A DNA stretch of 64,000 bases from Amphirosellinia nigrospora. Its lineage: Eukaryota; Ascomycota; Sordariomycetes; Xylariales; Xylariaceae. Location: contig SCHM01000001.1 of the NCBI GenBank assembly GCA_004123355.1, forward strand, positions 2,348,001 through 2,412,000. Direction: 5' to 3'. The translations under genes and the position numbers were made by a program. Shown in pieces: positions 24,176 to 36,700 of the stretch; the first letter of the stretch is position 1; the number at the start of each line of letters is the position of its first letter. The notes under the pieces were generated by a model. That model made no database searches. It saw only the letters and a list, made by a program, of their open reading frames with translations, and was not told the DNA's origin.

Positions 24176-24801
24176 GATCAATCTGATGCTCGTGTTGGCA
24201 ATTTTGAGCGAGAAGAGTTTCACTTCGGAATTTTAACTCTACAGCCAAATCTAATACCAAGTATTTTCATGGCACGAGCTGTGTACTATATTAGCTTTTC
24301 ACGACCCCAGGTCGGGGCGGATGACTGCTTTTCCCCGCGTTGGTCGAGCAGATGAAACGTTGGTGTTGATGCATCCCCATAGAATTGCAGTGGTGGGGAT
24401 GACTGCATCCGAAAACACCGATACCTTGCATGAGAGGTATTGATTGTGCACCAAATTCGGGAAATTCTCACTGCATACATTTCACCGACGTCCCGCTCAC
24501 TGACAGCAAAGGAGCCGGCATAGCCGTGCCCGGCACTTGTGCCACTGGGTTACATGGTGAGATAAGGACCGTCTCACTTACATATCTTGGACTATACGAT
24601 GCCGTGAAGCAATGTAGTCAAGAAACTGTCACATATTATCAGGCCGCCTGCATCATTACTTCGCCTTTCATTGGCACCCCATCGAGTTGCTCCGAGTTAG
24701 ACCAGTCAGCCTGAAGATCCCCTTTCCTGCCCTGATAAGACTCAGTTCCACAGTTCTTTCCAGGTTTTGATTCCCCCTCCCTCGCTTACTTGTTCGTCAT
24801 A
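24176..24801. promoter_or_regulatory. Divergent intergenic region P450-2 / flavin oxidoreductase
   Basis: About 0.6 kb lies between divergent genes. A 94-codon open frame at 24430-24714 (plus) shows no recognisable domain and no homology I can name; I do not call it. Promoters of both neighbours are expected here. Confidence 0.4.
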
Positions 24802-26164
24802 ATGAACACCGCCACGGCGTCTCCCACGCCCGTCCGAATGAATCTGTTGTTATCAGCGATGTTGTCATCATCGGTGGGGCCAGCGCTACGTACGCTGCTA
24901 TCCGTCTCATGCAGTCAGAGAAGACTGTGACCGTTATAGAACAGCAGAATCGTCTTGGCGGACATGTCAGCACATACCATACCCCTACTGGAGAGACCAT
25001 CGACTATGAGTAATCTCCTACGAGGACACTGCAATTGTACGGAATTTCTTTCGGTACAATGATGTACCTTGCTCCCAGACCACTGCCAAAAACTTCTCGT
25101 AGCACTACAGTTCATGCCAACCTCCAATCGGATGTCGAGTTGTACATTAGACGAGTCGGTCCCATGGCAAACAAATACGAATGGTCGAGGCCTTGAAGGC
25201 ATTTCGGTCACAGGTCGCTCTTTACCCTTTCCTTAGACAAGGGCTTCCAACTTCCATCACCTGTCCCTGAGGATTTGTTACTTCCCTTCGGAGATTTCAT
25301 CCAGAAATACAGTCTCGAGCCAATGCTTGAATTTGTATTCATATGGATGGGAGGCTTACCCCGTATCCTTGAGCAAACAACTTTGTACATCATGAAGTCA
25401 TTGTGAGCACTGTGGATGCATTGATCGGTGAGGGTCCGGCCCATCTCACTACTGCGAAAGGCAACAACCAGGAACTTTATGATAAAGCTCTGGGCAAACT
25501 GACAGGTAATGTTTTTCTAGAGAGCACAGTCGAGTCAGTGTCTCGCAGTGATGAGGGGGTACACGTGGTTGTTTCCACACCATCTGGACACGTTCAAATT
25601 AAGTCTAAGAAACTACTCCTCGCCATACCGCCCCTGACATACGCTTTGAAGCGAATAGGTATGACCATGAGTCCTGAAGAGCAAGAAATCTTCAGTCAGT
25701 TTAGAAACTGCTTCTATTGGGTGATGGTGATCCGAGGTTCCGGACTCCCAGATGATAATTCATTTACCAACCGTCGACATTACGACACCAAGGGAAGTGC
25801 CTGGGCTGTTTTACGTCGCGGCTACCGGTGTCTCCGGATATCATATTGCATATTTTAGTAGCACATCCAAGATAGGCGATGCGCATGTGAAGAGAGACAC
25901 ACTTCAGGGGATCCAACGAATAGTCCAAGCAAATGGATACTCATCAGAGGGAAGCGCAGAGGTCGTTGCATTTCGCGATCATTCACCATATTTGCTTACG
26001 GCCTCATCGGAACTCATTCAACAAGGGTTCTATCAGAGACTGAACAATCTACAAGGCCAACAGGATACATATTGGACGGGGCGGCGTGGCAAGCACCCGA
26101 TAGTTCATTGATTTGGGACTGGACTGAGAAGAGCCTCCTTCCACACATAATCGCATCGTTGTAG
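24802..26164 (+). CDS. FAD-dependent oxidoreductase, amine-oxidase-like (beta-cyclopiazonate dehydrogenase-like)
   Basis: This flavoprotein has an N-terminal Rossmann FAD site: SDVVIIGGASATYAAIRL, then a Glu in TVTVIEQQNRLGGHV and TYHTPTGETIDYE. This pattern matches the fungal amine-oxidase-like oxidoreductases that include CpaO. Later parts are KYSLEPMLEFVFIWMGG, ALGKLTGNVFLESTVESVSR, HVQIKSKKLLLAIPP, AAWQAPDSSLIWDWTEKSLLPHI, and a stop at 26162-26164. The start at 24802 precedes the FAD motif by about 35 codons. Frame changes occur near 24830, between 25010 and 25230, near 25390, about 25780 and about 26070. The usual GxGxxG is shortened to GGASAT, possibly by undercalled G bases. It lacks a signal peptide. 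The neighbourhood suggests dehydrogenation or oxidative ring closure of the cluster product (inference). Confidence 0.78.
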
Positions 26165-26345
26165 TCGTAGCTTTCTTATTTTATGAGCTTCCTTTATAAT
26201 GAAATAACCATGAATTCATCTTCGTGGAATTTAGCTTTCTGTGCTTTCAACTCTCCTCTCAGCCCGTCACAGAAGCCCCTCAGTGATTTATGTGTACTTG
26301 TACTTGCGTAATTATGACTACCCAAACACTATCCTAAATATGCCT

Positions 26346-27543
26346 CTATGAATCAATCGCAACCACTAGCTTCTCACCTTTCACCTCCCCCTTCACCAAG
26401 CTTTCCATGGCTGCGATGACACCCTCGAAACGCCCCGGAATCTCCTTGATAGGTGCGTTCTAAACGAGCCATTGTCCAAGAAAGGCTGAAGCTCATGTGC
26501 CCACTTGGCCGCAACGGCGTGTAAAGCTGGGTTGGCTTTACGTGAGTAGACGGGATGCCCGAGGTCCACGTCGTAGTTCTGACCCTCAAACCCCATCACC
26601 ACGCCCACGGTGACAGCACGGCGCGTAATCCATGCATCGGGAATAGCTTCCAGACAGGCATAACGACCGCCGGTGCGGCCGATTGCTGCAAAGCAAGTGG
26701 CCGAAGACTCGGCGTCTGTGATGCAATCTAGCACATATGTAATTGATCTCCGCCAGCGAGCTTTTTTATTTCCTGCGCGCAACTTGGCGATGTGTACGAA
26801 GCTGTACCGATGCAGCCGTAACTCATCACTAACGGTGCCGACCTCTCGGAGCATACTGCAATAGGGTCGTAACCCGAGCTGCTCAATGTTTAGCAAATAG
26901 TAGACGTCAAACGGGACACAGTACCAGCGAGTACCGAGTACGAAAAGGGGAAAATCAACTAGGCAAAAGCAACCGCAGACTTACAGCTTCAACATCTGGA
27001 TGGCGACAATTCCCGTCGCTGTTGCACCGCCGTACACCAATACAGGCAAGCGCTTTTCGGCCGGCTTGGACGGTAGACCCGGGAGATTCAAGGCGTCTGG
27101 GCCCGAAATAGCCAGAGCCGCGGTGCCCCAGCCGATAGCACCAATGGCGGCGGCTTGTGGACTACTCATGTTGTCGGGGATCACGAGTAAGTGACGAGAG
27201 TCGGCGACGGCATATTCTTGAAATGCCCCGTTGCAAGGGTTATTGGGTCTGTAGGGGAAATCGGCACCAGTCACTCGGGTGCCGACGGCGAGCAACGACT
27301 GAGACCCAGCTTCTTCGATGATGCCGCAGAAATCACAACCGACCGAGTTTCCCTCCATGTAGAAGTGCGTGATCATCTTGTGATCGTTGGATTAAGTCCC
27401 ACAGCCAACACGCGTACGAGGACATGGTAAGGGGTAGTCAAGGTTGGCAACGACTTGTCGTGGACGATGCCCAGTGGAAGACTCAATTTCGTAGAGTATG
27501 TCTTGGATTGTACAACTGTTTGAGTCTTCTGGGAGACAGCCAT
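26346..27543 (-). CDS. Trans-acting enoyl reductase 2 (LovC-like MDR)
   Basis: This is a second LovC-type reductase, about 363 residues, starting at ATG 27543 ([12 protein letters not shown]). It shows [51 protein letters not shown], the nucleotide motif [17 protein letters not shown], intron 26879-26984, [51 protein letters not shown], and a tail [30 protein letters not shown] ending at TAG 26346-26348. One missing base near 27388 separates the first 50 residues, another break is near 26750, and one near 26462 mis-reads the tail. It sits 3.2 kb from PKS-2, whose own ER region has no visible nucleotide-binding motif, so it is the natural trans-ER for PKS-2. The two ERs in this window are only moderately alike, which argues against a recent tandem copy. 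Confidence 0.9.
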
Positions 27544-28323
27544 CTTGACTATTAGCTCTGATCAATCAACGTGTGCACTAAAACTGACGATGTCTGGGCT
27601 CTAGTCGAAGATTGACAGTGTCGTTAATATCATGGGGCCGTACCAGTATGGCATGCTGAGGCATCTCAGACGACAATGGCCCGCTGACGTAAACACCTGC
27701 TGCCATTGCGATATGCAGATTTCTATGCAGATTTCATTGACCAGTCGACAGAGATCGGCGAGCCCACCAACTCCTTGTCCATTCTCGCATCAAACGTAAG
27801 ACAATGTCACGTCAACCCCGACTCGGCTAATGCACCAGTCGGCAATACCACGGTCAACAAGTCAGTAAAGTAGCGATTTCGGCATTACACATGTACGACG
27901 ACAATTATTTCGCCGATGCAAGACCTGGCGATCCATAATCATATGTCAATTCGAGACCTTATCATCGTCGTTATTCACGCTGGCTGGCATCTACTTAGCA
28001 AAACATGTACAAACCAGCTAAATTACTTATCCGTGTCGATTTGGAGTAGCATTTATGTGTGTTACAGATACGATGAGCTTTGGCTCCGGTTTCTAGTCGT
28101 TCATAACGCAAGATGGCGTCCGCTGGACGTTATGTGCTGCTATAGATCACTAAACTGTATAGTTTGTTTCCATTTCGCCGTCACGATGCTTGAAGGACGA
28201 TGTTTAGAATCGCTACTGTAATGCAAATAACACGAGTAATCCTACGTCAGGGGGTTGTCACAATATTCAGCTAGGATGTATTGCGCCTTGCCGTTCGCCT
28301 ACGGCCAATGCAAGATTAGGTAA
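27544..28323. other. Intergenic region upstream of trans-ER 2
   Basis: About 0.8 kb lies between the trans-ER 2 start and the SDR 3' end. A 101-codon open frame at 27916-28221 (plus) has no recognisable domain and is not called. Confidence 0.45.
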
Positions 28324-29503
28324 CTATAGAAAGTTTTTAACCTGCTCCTCAGTCCAGTCCCAAAACTTCTGGCATGTCCGCTACCGCCTTCAGCTTCAGT
28401 CTTCGTAGCTGCAATCAAGTCATTGCGGATAGAATACAGTCGGCCCCACGGAACAACTACAATTGATAATACATCATTAGCAATGCAATCGTAAAATGTA
28501 GATAGATACTGAGTAACTTACCCCATTTGCCAGTATCCTCCATAGTTAAGTCAGGCGACAAGGCGGCGTACAGCTCAACATAAGCCCCATTCACCGGCGG
28601 GTACAGAGCGACAGCCTTTAGAATCGCCTTCAGAGCGGCATGACTGTCTCTCCACAGCCCAGAGGCTAGATGGCCCGGGTTGACTGGCATGCTCATGATA
28701 CCGTCTTGAGCATGGCGCCGCGCAAACTCGACGCCATGCAGCCAATTGCCCGCCTTACTCAATCCATAGCGCTCTAGGGGCGACATGAGCGGCCAATAGT
28801 TCACGTAGTCGGCAGACAAGCCGCGCGATTTCTCTCCGATAGTCTCAGTAGCCATGGATGAAACCCACACGACGCGTACCGAGCCCGGGGGCAATTGACT
28901 AGCCGTCGATACAAGAAGCGGCGTCAATAGTCGCGTGAACAGATACGGCCCCAGCACGTTGACGCCGAGATGCACTTCATGATCCTGTGCCGTCTTGCTC
29001 TTTGATCCATCAGCGTCGCTTAATGTCTGGATGCCGGCATTATTGATTAGTGCGTGCAGCTTTGTCTCTAAAGACGTGAATTTGAGGGCAGCTGAACGGA
29101 CAGCGGCCAAAATCAGCCAGGTCCAGGGAAAGGAAAATTAGCGAGCCGGTCGACCCGGGCGAAGAATTCTTAATGGCAGTGATAGCCTCTGATGCTCGAG
29201 TCTCGGATCGTGTGGCGATGTAGACCTTTGCGTTCTTGGAGTATAGGATCCGAGCCGTCTCTTGCCCTGCGCCCGAACTGGCACCCGTGACTATGAAGAC
29301 CTGAGCACGGTAGTTCAGCAAGTAGCTTATAATCACAGTATTTTAGAGGAAACAAGTAGCTCTCGTACCTTATTATTCAAGTCTGGAACATGGTCCTCTG
29401 TAAATACAGGCTTGGGCGGGTACATTTGAGTCAACAAACTCGAAACGGACTGTCTTCCAGTCGGAGGCTTTCTAGGTTTAATTGGGGCGTTTTGCGACGC
29501 CAT
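28324..29503 (-). CDS. Short-chain dehydrogenase/reductase
   Basis: This NAD(P)-dependent SDR of the classical (retinol-dehydrogenase-like) type has about 340 residues. Exon 1 (MASQNAPIKPRKPPTGRQSV ... DHVPDLNNK) ends at intron 29301-29368. Then come VFIVTGASSGAGQETARIL (TGxxxGxG), LDLADF, HALINNAGIQ (NNAG), VVWVSSMATET (Ser), YGLSKAGNWL (YxxxK, the catalytic pair) and VNPGHL. Intron 28457-28521 precedes the last exon, VVPWGRLYSIRNDLIAATK, with a tail WDWTEEQVKNFL ending at TAG 28324-28326. Frame changes once near 29105 (LADF/RSAAL) and once near 28370 (RSFW). It is divergent from PKS-2. It could oxidise the alcohol or reduce the aldehyde released by the R domain, as SDRs do in betaenone-type clusters (inference). 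Confidence 0.88.
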
Positions 29504-30730
29504 CTTTATGAAGAGGAATATCGTGCAGCGAGGATGTATTGAGGAGGTTAATTAACTGAAAACCACCGTTCTTGCTACATGAAGCGCTCCGGAAGAGTAG
29601 CGTAAGTTGAAGTTTACCCCTCGCATTCATTGATCAGAACAAATCTTACAAGTCCAGAGCACTCCCTACACACCTAATTCATGAAAAACCCGGCGAAATT
29701 CATTCCAAAGACTTCACTACTTTCTAAGCTATAGTTACAGAATCCTTCGTTTCCCTAGCTTACGCGGTTCCGGTCCGGCGCAACCTTGTCGGAGCTAGAT
29801 GGGTCTCCGGGTGGGGCTTTTCTGGGTCCCAGACGGCTAAAAACTCCGAAATAGCCTTTTGGGAAAGTGGAACTTCGAAATGCCGAAGCCCAGTTATTTC
29901 TCGCGATATAGTGCCTAGGTTGGTAGGATAAGCGTATATACGAGAAACAAAACAAAGAACCAGCATGAAATATAGAGACTATGATAGGTTTGGTAAATTT
30001 GATAGGTGTCTTAAGGCCGGAGTTCTGTATTGCCGACGCAGCCTACTTGAAGGTGAAACCAACAGTGCACCACTTTCTATGTTCTTAGATAGGATATTGG
30101 TTGTTGAGCTGCACCTAACAGCCTACTGCATCAAGATTCGGCGTTTTCGAAGAAAATCGTATCTCCTTAGCAAACCCGCTTCTTTATGTCAGAACAATCC
30201 TGCTAAGCCTTATGAGTGTGACGAAGAACCCTGTATCATGTAGCATGTTACATCAAACCCTTGAGTGCAGTGATCGCCAATGACCTGTTTTTTGTGATGC
30301 TATCGACGAGTCCTTTGCCACTATCACCAACTTCCGATGTCAAGCCGGTAGAGGAAGTGATACTTGTGTATGTGGTAAGATTCATGAGCCTTTTCGATGG
30401 GCTCAGCAATCGTGAAGTCCACCCGCAAGTAAATTCCGAGGAGAGATAGCCCGGGGAATGAAGGAGCTGCAGTCAGCAATGGTACCTTTGGCTTCATTCA
30501 TATAAAGATACAGTCGTACTGGTAGAGAATTCATCAATAAATTCTCGGAAAGACGTGTTTGTCTTAGACTCGGTTAAATCAAATCCTCTGGCGTTTTGTA
30601 TCTTCTCCCCCTTCCAGGGCAAACCAAACTCTAAATTTCAGTACACTATATGAATCGACTGGGATCGAGCTTAGGAGATCCAGGTCTTCAATCTTGAGCA
30701 GCTCTGTCCCGTCCATATCATTGCAGTATC
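29504..30730. promoter_or_regulatory. Divergent promoter region SDR / PKS-2
   Basis: About 1.2 kb lies between divergent starts. Open frames at 29965-30243 (plus) and 29755-29966 (minus) are short and featureless. PKS-2 and SDR promoters should lie here. I did not recognise a zinc-cluster operator. Confidence 0.5.
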
Positions 30731-33700
30731 ATGTCTAATTACAACCAATCCCTGAGCCTATCGCCATCATAGGCAGTGCGTGCCGCTTTGCGGGAGGAGC
30801 ATCATCGCCGTCCAAGCTATGGGACGTACTACGGGATCCGAAGGATATTCGTACAAAGATTCCTAACAGTCGGTTCAACGCTGAGGCTTCTACCATCCAG
30901 ATGCCACACCATGGCACATGAATGTCTTACACTCGTATCTTCTGGAAAGGATCCGAGGGAGTTCGATGCTGAGTTTTTTAATATCAAGGCCGTGGAAGCA
31001 CGGGCAATGGACCCGCAGCAGCGAATGTTACTCGAAATAGTATACGAAGCTATTGAGTCTGCGGGTCTCGGAATCGACAAACTACGGGGAAGCGATACTG
31101 CGGTGTTCGCTGGTCTTATGTGGCGACTATGAGGCCATGATGATGCGTGAATCTTGAGCAGGCGCCTACGTATCTCGCGGTGGGAACGTCTCGTGCCGTT
31201 CTCTCGAATCGCGTATCTTACTTCTTTGACTGGCACGGAGCCTCTGTCACTATTGATACAGCGGTGAGCAATTATCAAATCATTTCCTTCTGAGCTCAAT
31301 AGTTCCTTCTTAGGACTTGAGAGTACCTATAAGCTTCTGAAACCCTCACAAATCAGCTCCGAATGGCGATAACTGACTCCAATTGTTGTAGTGCTCTTCC
31401 AGTCTCGTGGCCGTGCACCAAGCCGTACACGCCTTCGGTCAGGCGACTCACACGTTGCCGTAGCATGCGGTTCGAATGTGATATTGGGCCCAGAACAATA
31501 TCATCGAGAGCAAGTTGAAGATGTTGTCACCCGATGGCCTTGGGTATGTGGGACAAGGATGCAACGGTTATGCCAGAGGTGAAGGTGTAGCTGCAGTGAT
31601 CCTCAAAACGTTAAGTCAAGCCTTGGCAGATGGTGATAGAATCGAAGCCGTGATCAGAGAAACCGGTGTTAATCAGGATGGAGCCACATCGGGGTTAACA
31701 TGCCAGCGCCAGCGCGCAAAAGGCTTTGATCAATCAAGTATACAGAAAAGCAGGGTTAGACCCTCAAAATCCATCGCATAGGCCGCAATAATTGAGGCAC
31801 ATGGAACCGGAACACCGGCTGGTGGTAAGCCTATTTCAAATCCTCGTCCTAACATGTTTCGAAATGTATGACTGATTACGGCCCGTTTTCTAGATCCTGT
31901 TGAGGCCGAGGCTCTCAGCACCGCATTCTTTGGCCCAAACAGCGATGTAGCTGTCAGTCCCATCTATGCGGGATCTATCAAAACTATCCTAGGTCATACC
32001 GAGGGCACAGCAGGTATCGCAGGACTTCTGCGGGTGACCCAGGCGATGCAAAATTCACCGTACCTCCCAATCTCCTTTTCAACGAATTGAGTCCTGCTGT
32101 GAGTCCATTTTACGGCAATCTTCAGATCACCAAGAAGTCAATTCCGTGGCCAGAGGTGGCCGAGAACCAGCCAAAACGAGCCAGTGTCAACAACTTTGGC
32201 TTCGGAGGAACTAATGCCCACGCTGTGGTGGAAAGTTATGATTCACCCAAGCCATCAGATACTATTGGGCCTCCGCTCCATTATTTCCCCATTCGTCTTC
32301 TCGGCAGCTTCTGAAGAGTCTCTTCGCTCGATCTGGCGGCGTACGTTGCTATCTTGATGCACATCCCGAGACAAGCGCTAGGGATTTGGCCTATACTCTA
32401 CAAGAGCGGAGATCGTTGCTCACCTACCGCGTCTCCTTCTCGGTCGCTACGGTGGAAGAACTGAACTCAGCTATTAAGGCTCGATTGGCATCGAAGATAG
32501 TCCGACTCTCGGGTTCGGACTAGGCCATCAGGGAACGGCCAGCCACCAAAACTACTTGGCGTCTTCACAGGCCAGGGTGCGCAGTATGCCCAGATGGGCG
32601 CGGAACTCATAAAACAATATTCCCTTGGCTCGCCAGGTCATCAAAGTATTAGAAGGTTATTAGCTGGGCTCCGGATCATCCACGTGGTCTCTCGAAGCTG
32701 AGCTGCTTGCTGATGCTTCGGCCACTCGCGTCGGAGAGGCGGAATCTCGCAACCCCTGTGCACAGCAGTGCAAATCATGATAGTTGACCAACTTCGCTCA
32801 GCAATGTCAGCTTTGCGGCGGTGATTGGCACTCCAGTGGCGAGATTGCAGCAGCCTTGCTGCCGGCTACCTTAGTGCTCGCGATGCTCGCCATAGCCTAC
32901 TACCGCGGCCTTCATTGCAAGCACGCTACAAGCCCCAATGGTGGCGTCAAAGGCGCCATGTTGGCAGCGGCACTTCATTCGAGGATGCCGATGAGCTATG
33001 CAACGAAGAGGCGTTTGTTGGGTGTTGGTGTTGCCGCCATTAACTCTTCTCTAGCGTAACTATCTCCGGGGACGAGGATGCCATCGTTGAGATGATGACG
33101 GTATTCAATGACGAGAATAAATTCAAGGCGCCTGAAAGTTGATACCGCTTATCACTCAACCACATGCTTTCTTGTTTTGACCATACGTCTCGTCTCTGCG
33201 AAACGCTGGCGTTGAGGCGAAGAGGACTGGCGGACACTGCACCTGGTACTCGAGTGTCTACTCCGGAAGACCAATTGACCCGTCGACAGACATGCTGAAT
33301 GACCAATATTGGGCCGAGAATATGACGAAGCCAGTGGCTTTCGCACAAGCCTGCCAGGCCGCCATCGCGGGTCTTACCAAGGCGGATCCGAACAGATCGT
33401 GTGGCGCTTGAGGTAGGACCCATCCTGCCTCGCAGGGCCTGCCCAACAAATATAGAGGAGATACTGGGGAGAAAGGTCCCATATCATGGCACCCTCAGCC
33501 GTGGCAGTGATGCCACGACAGCCTTCTCCGAAGCTTTGGGTTCCTTTGGAGTCATCTAGACACCGCCTCAATCAACCTAGCCAAGTCCAGGCAGCCATGA
33601 CCGGCCGTAGTAACTCTCTAGGTCGTCACCGTGTGCTCGGTGATCTACCTAGCTATCAATGGAAGCGCGGTACAACTTATTGGGCCGAATCCAGACGGTC

Positions 33701-36700
33701 ACGTCGCATCCGATTACGAGACCAAGCATACCACCCACTCCCGGCACATCTGTCCAGACAGTTCACCTCACTGTATGCGTTGGAAGAACGTCTTAAAGCC
33801 GAGGGAAATGCCGTGGCTCGAAGGTCACCAAGTACAAAACCAGATCGTACTTCCGCAGCAGCATATGTGTCAACAGCAGTTGAGGCGGCGCGTTCACTTG
33901 GTAGCGGTAAGACTATACGTCATTGAACTTAGCGGATTCCACATCCACAATGCTGTCACGTTCGATGAGGACGACTTGGGATCGAGTTTCATATCGAATT
34001 ATCCAAGATTGTAGACAAGGGGGCTCCATCACGGCACGGTTCACCTGTTCAGCCGCTCTGGAGGAGACACGGCCGAGCTCGCACTAGCTGCGGACGGGGA
34101 ACTTGAAGTTTCCTTGACTGATGAGTCTGATCCCGATTCTCGTCTTACTCTCTTGCCCCAGCGCCGAGATACTCCACCGCATGTCATCCCGGTTGAGGCG
34201 AGCCGTCTGTACGGTTTCATGAAGAGTCTAGAATACGACTTTTCCGGGCCATTCCAATCCCTAGCCAAACTTGAACGCAAGCTCGGCAGAGCAGCTTGTA
34301 CTGCCATTAAAGCCAGGACATCGATTGCAGATGCCGACGACCTCCTAGTCCACCCCGTCGATCTAGATGCTGCTTTCCAGTCCGTAATGCTGGCATTTAG
34401 CTACCCTGGCGACGATATGCTCGACTGCTACATCTGCCAACAAGCATCACCAAGGTCAGGGTCAATCCTGCCGTCCTTTCCTCCAAAGTGTATGCTGAAG
34501 ATGATACCACTATTTCGACTCGGAATGCAGTGCTTCGGACCGTGCGGCACCTGGAGATGGCTTCTCGGGAAGTGTCAGCATATATGCCCCTGGCCACGCA
34601 CATGCTGCTGTACAAGTAGACCAGGTTCAATTCAAACCAGTGGGATCTGACGCAAGCAATGACCGCGATGTGTTTTACAAAATGCATTGGGTGCCAAGCC
34701 AGATGGGGCCGCCGCTGCGGTGGATGTGCCAATCACCGCGGTTGACCACGAGCTTGTTTTTGTTTTAAGTCGCATTGCCGCCTTCTACCTTAGGATATTT
34801 GATCAAATGGTGCCCGAAAATGATCCAGCGAGGTCGGAAGCTCCTTGTGCCATTACCTCAACTACGCCCGACACATGACGGGTCTCCTAAAGCGTGGGGA
34901 ACATCGATGGGCTTATTTGGAATGGCTCAACGATATAGAGCAAGACGTTCTGGATGATATTGCATCCAAAGGGTAAGTGATGATTGAATTCCCCTGCCGT
35001 TTCGCTGTCTGAGATGCTAATACCTTGACCTTGACTCAAGTTTCATGGACAACTCGGACGTGAAAATAATGCTGCTCGTGGGTAAGACCATGCCTCGCGT
35101 CTTCAAGGGCGAGACGACGATGCTAGAGCATTTCCGGACTTCTGGTCTTCTGGACGAATACTACTCAAATGGCTTCGGAAAAACAAACAACTATCTGGGT
35201 TGGCAGTACGATCAAACAATTGACCGACCAACCCTCACTTGAGCATTCTGGAAATTGGTATGTTCTTAATCCCGCTTCTCTTTTGACCACCCTGCTATCG
35301 CTCTGACACCATGCTAACGAGATCTCCTTCTTAGGTGCTGGTACCGGCGCGCAACAAAGAACATTCTCGGAGCCATTGGTCACGACTTCGACAGTTACAC
35401 CTTTACTGATATCTCGTCCAGCTTCTTTGAAAATGCGGCAGAGGTATTCTCAGACTGGGAAACCATATGATCTTCAAAGTCTGCAACGCCGAGATCGATC
35501 CCATCGAGCAGGGTTTCCACCTGGATCATACGATGTCGTCGTCGCCTTCATGGTCATCCACGCTTGCGCAAGCCTCGACAAGGCTGTCGGTAACCTCCGG
35601 AAGCTGCTAAAACCTGGCGGCCTTCTAGTGTTGGGCGAGGGAGGTAGCGACGGCGCAATGCAGGCCGGCGCCGGCTTCATATTCGGTACGCTGCCAGGCT
35701 GGTGGTACGGCGTAGACGAGGGCCGTACGCTCTCGCCCTTGGTAAACCAATCGGAGTGGGAAGCCATCCTCAAGAAGAACCAATTCTCCGGAATTGACAC
35801 TATGTCACCTCCTGAGCTGTTCGACGCCTTTGGCATCACTCTCTTCGTCTCTACCGCTGTAGACGAGAGAATCGAGTTCATGCGTGAACCACGCTACCAC
35901 TACCACCACTTACAAAAAGGTGATCCTCGTCGGTGGTAAAACGGCTGCTGTGGCCAAGCTTGCCGAAGGCCTGCAGAGCCTTTAGCACCAATTACAGAGT
36001 CCTGATGTACAAGTCTGTGGAGGAGCTAGACGAGAGTGTGCTTGACATTGATTCCATGGTCGTCAGTCTCGTAGACTTGGAAGAGCCCGTGTTCAAAGAT
36101 ATCACGCCAGAAAGATGGGCCAAGTTGAGGGAGCTGTTCGTAGGCGAGAGAAAATGTTATGGCTCACTAGAGGGCGGCTTCAAGATGAGCCATGGGGCAA
36201 TATGACCGTAGGCTTCGGACGATCAGCCATGCACGAAGAGGATGCTCTACGGGTTCAATTTATTGATGTTCCAGATATCAATAGTCTTGATGCCCGGGAA
36301 CTCGTTCAGTATCTGTTGCGATTGACGGCCCGCCAGTTGGATAGTGAAGAGCTGCTTTACACCAAGGAGCCCGAGATCATGATCGACTCTCAGGGCCGGC
36401 GAGTTAGTGCCGCGACTTTTCACGATTCCGGACGCGAATGCTCGTCTGAACTCCACTACACGACCTATAATCCACGATGTGGATATCGGAAGATCTGTCG
36501 TTGAGCTGCATGACGACGGTGAGGGTCCTAGTCTACGAGAGCTGTCTCGTTATGAGACAGTCGAGAGCTCGTACGACGAAGGCATTCAGGTAAGTAATAC
36601 GCCAGGCATTTTGGCAATTCATACGATTTCAAAAGAAAACATTGCTAACGCGATGCATTCACAGTGGTGAGACTATCCAACTCCATGTTACCCACTCGGT

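Noticed and set aside
24430-24714. 94-codon plus-strand open frame as a gene
   Set aside because: No recognisable domain, no signal peptide, and it lies in the promoter gap of two divergent genes.
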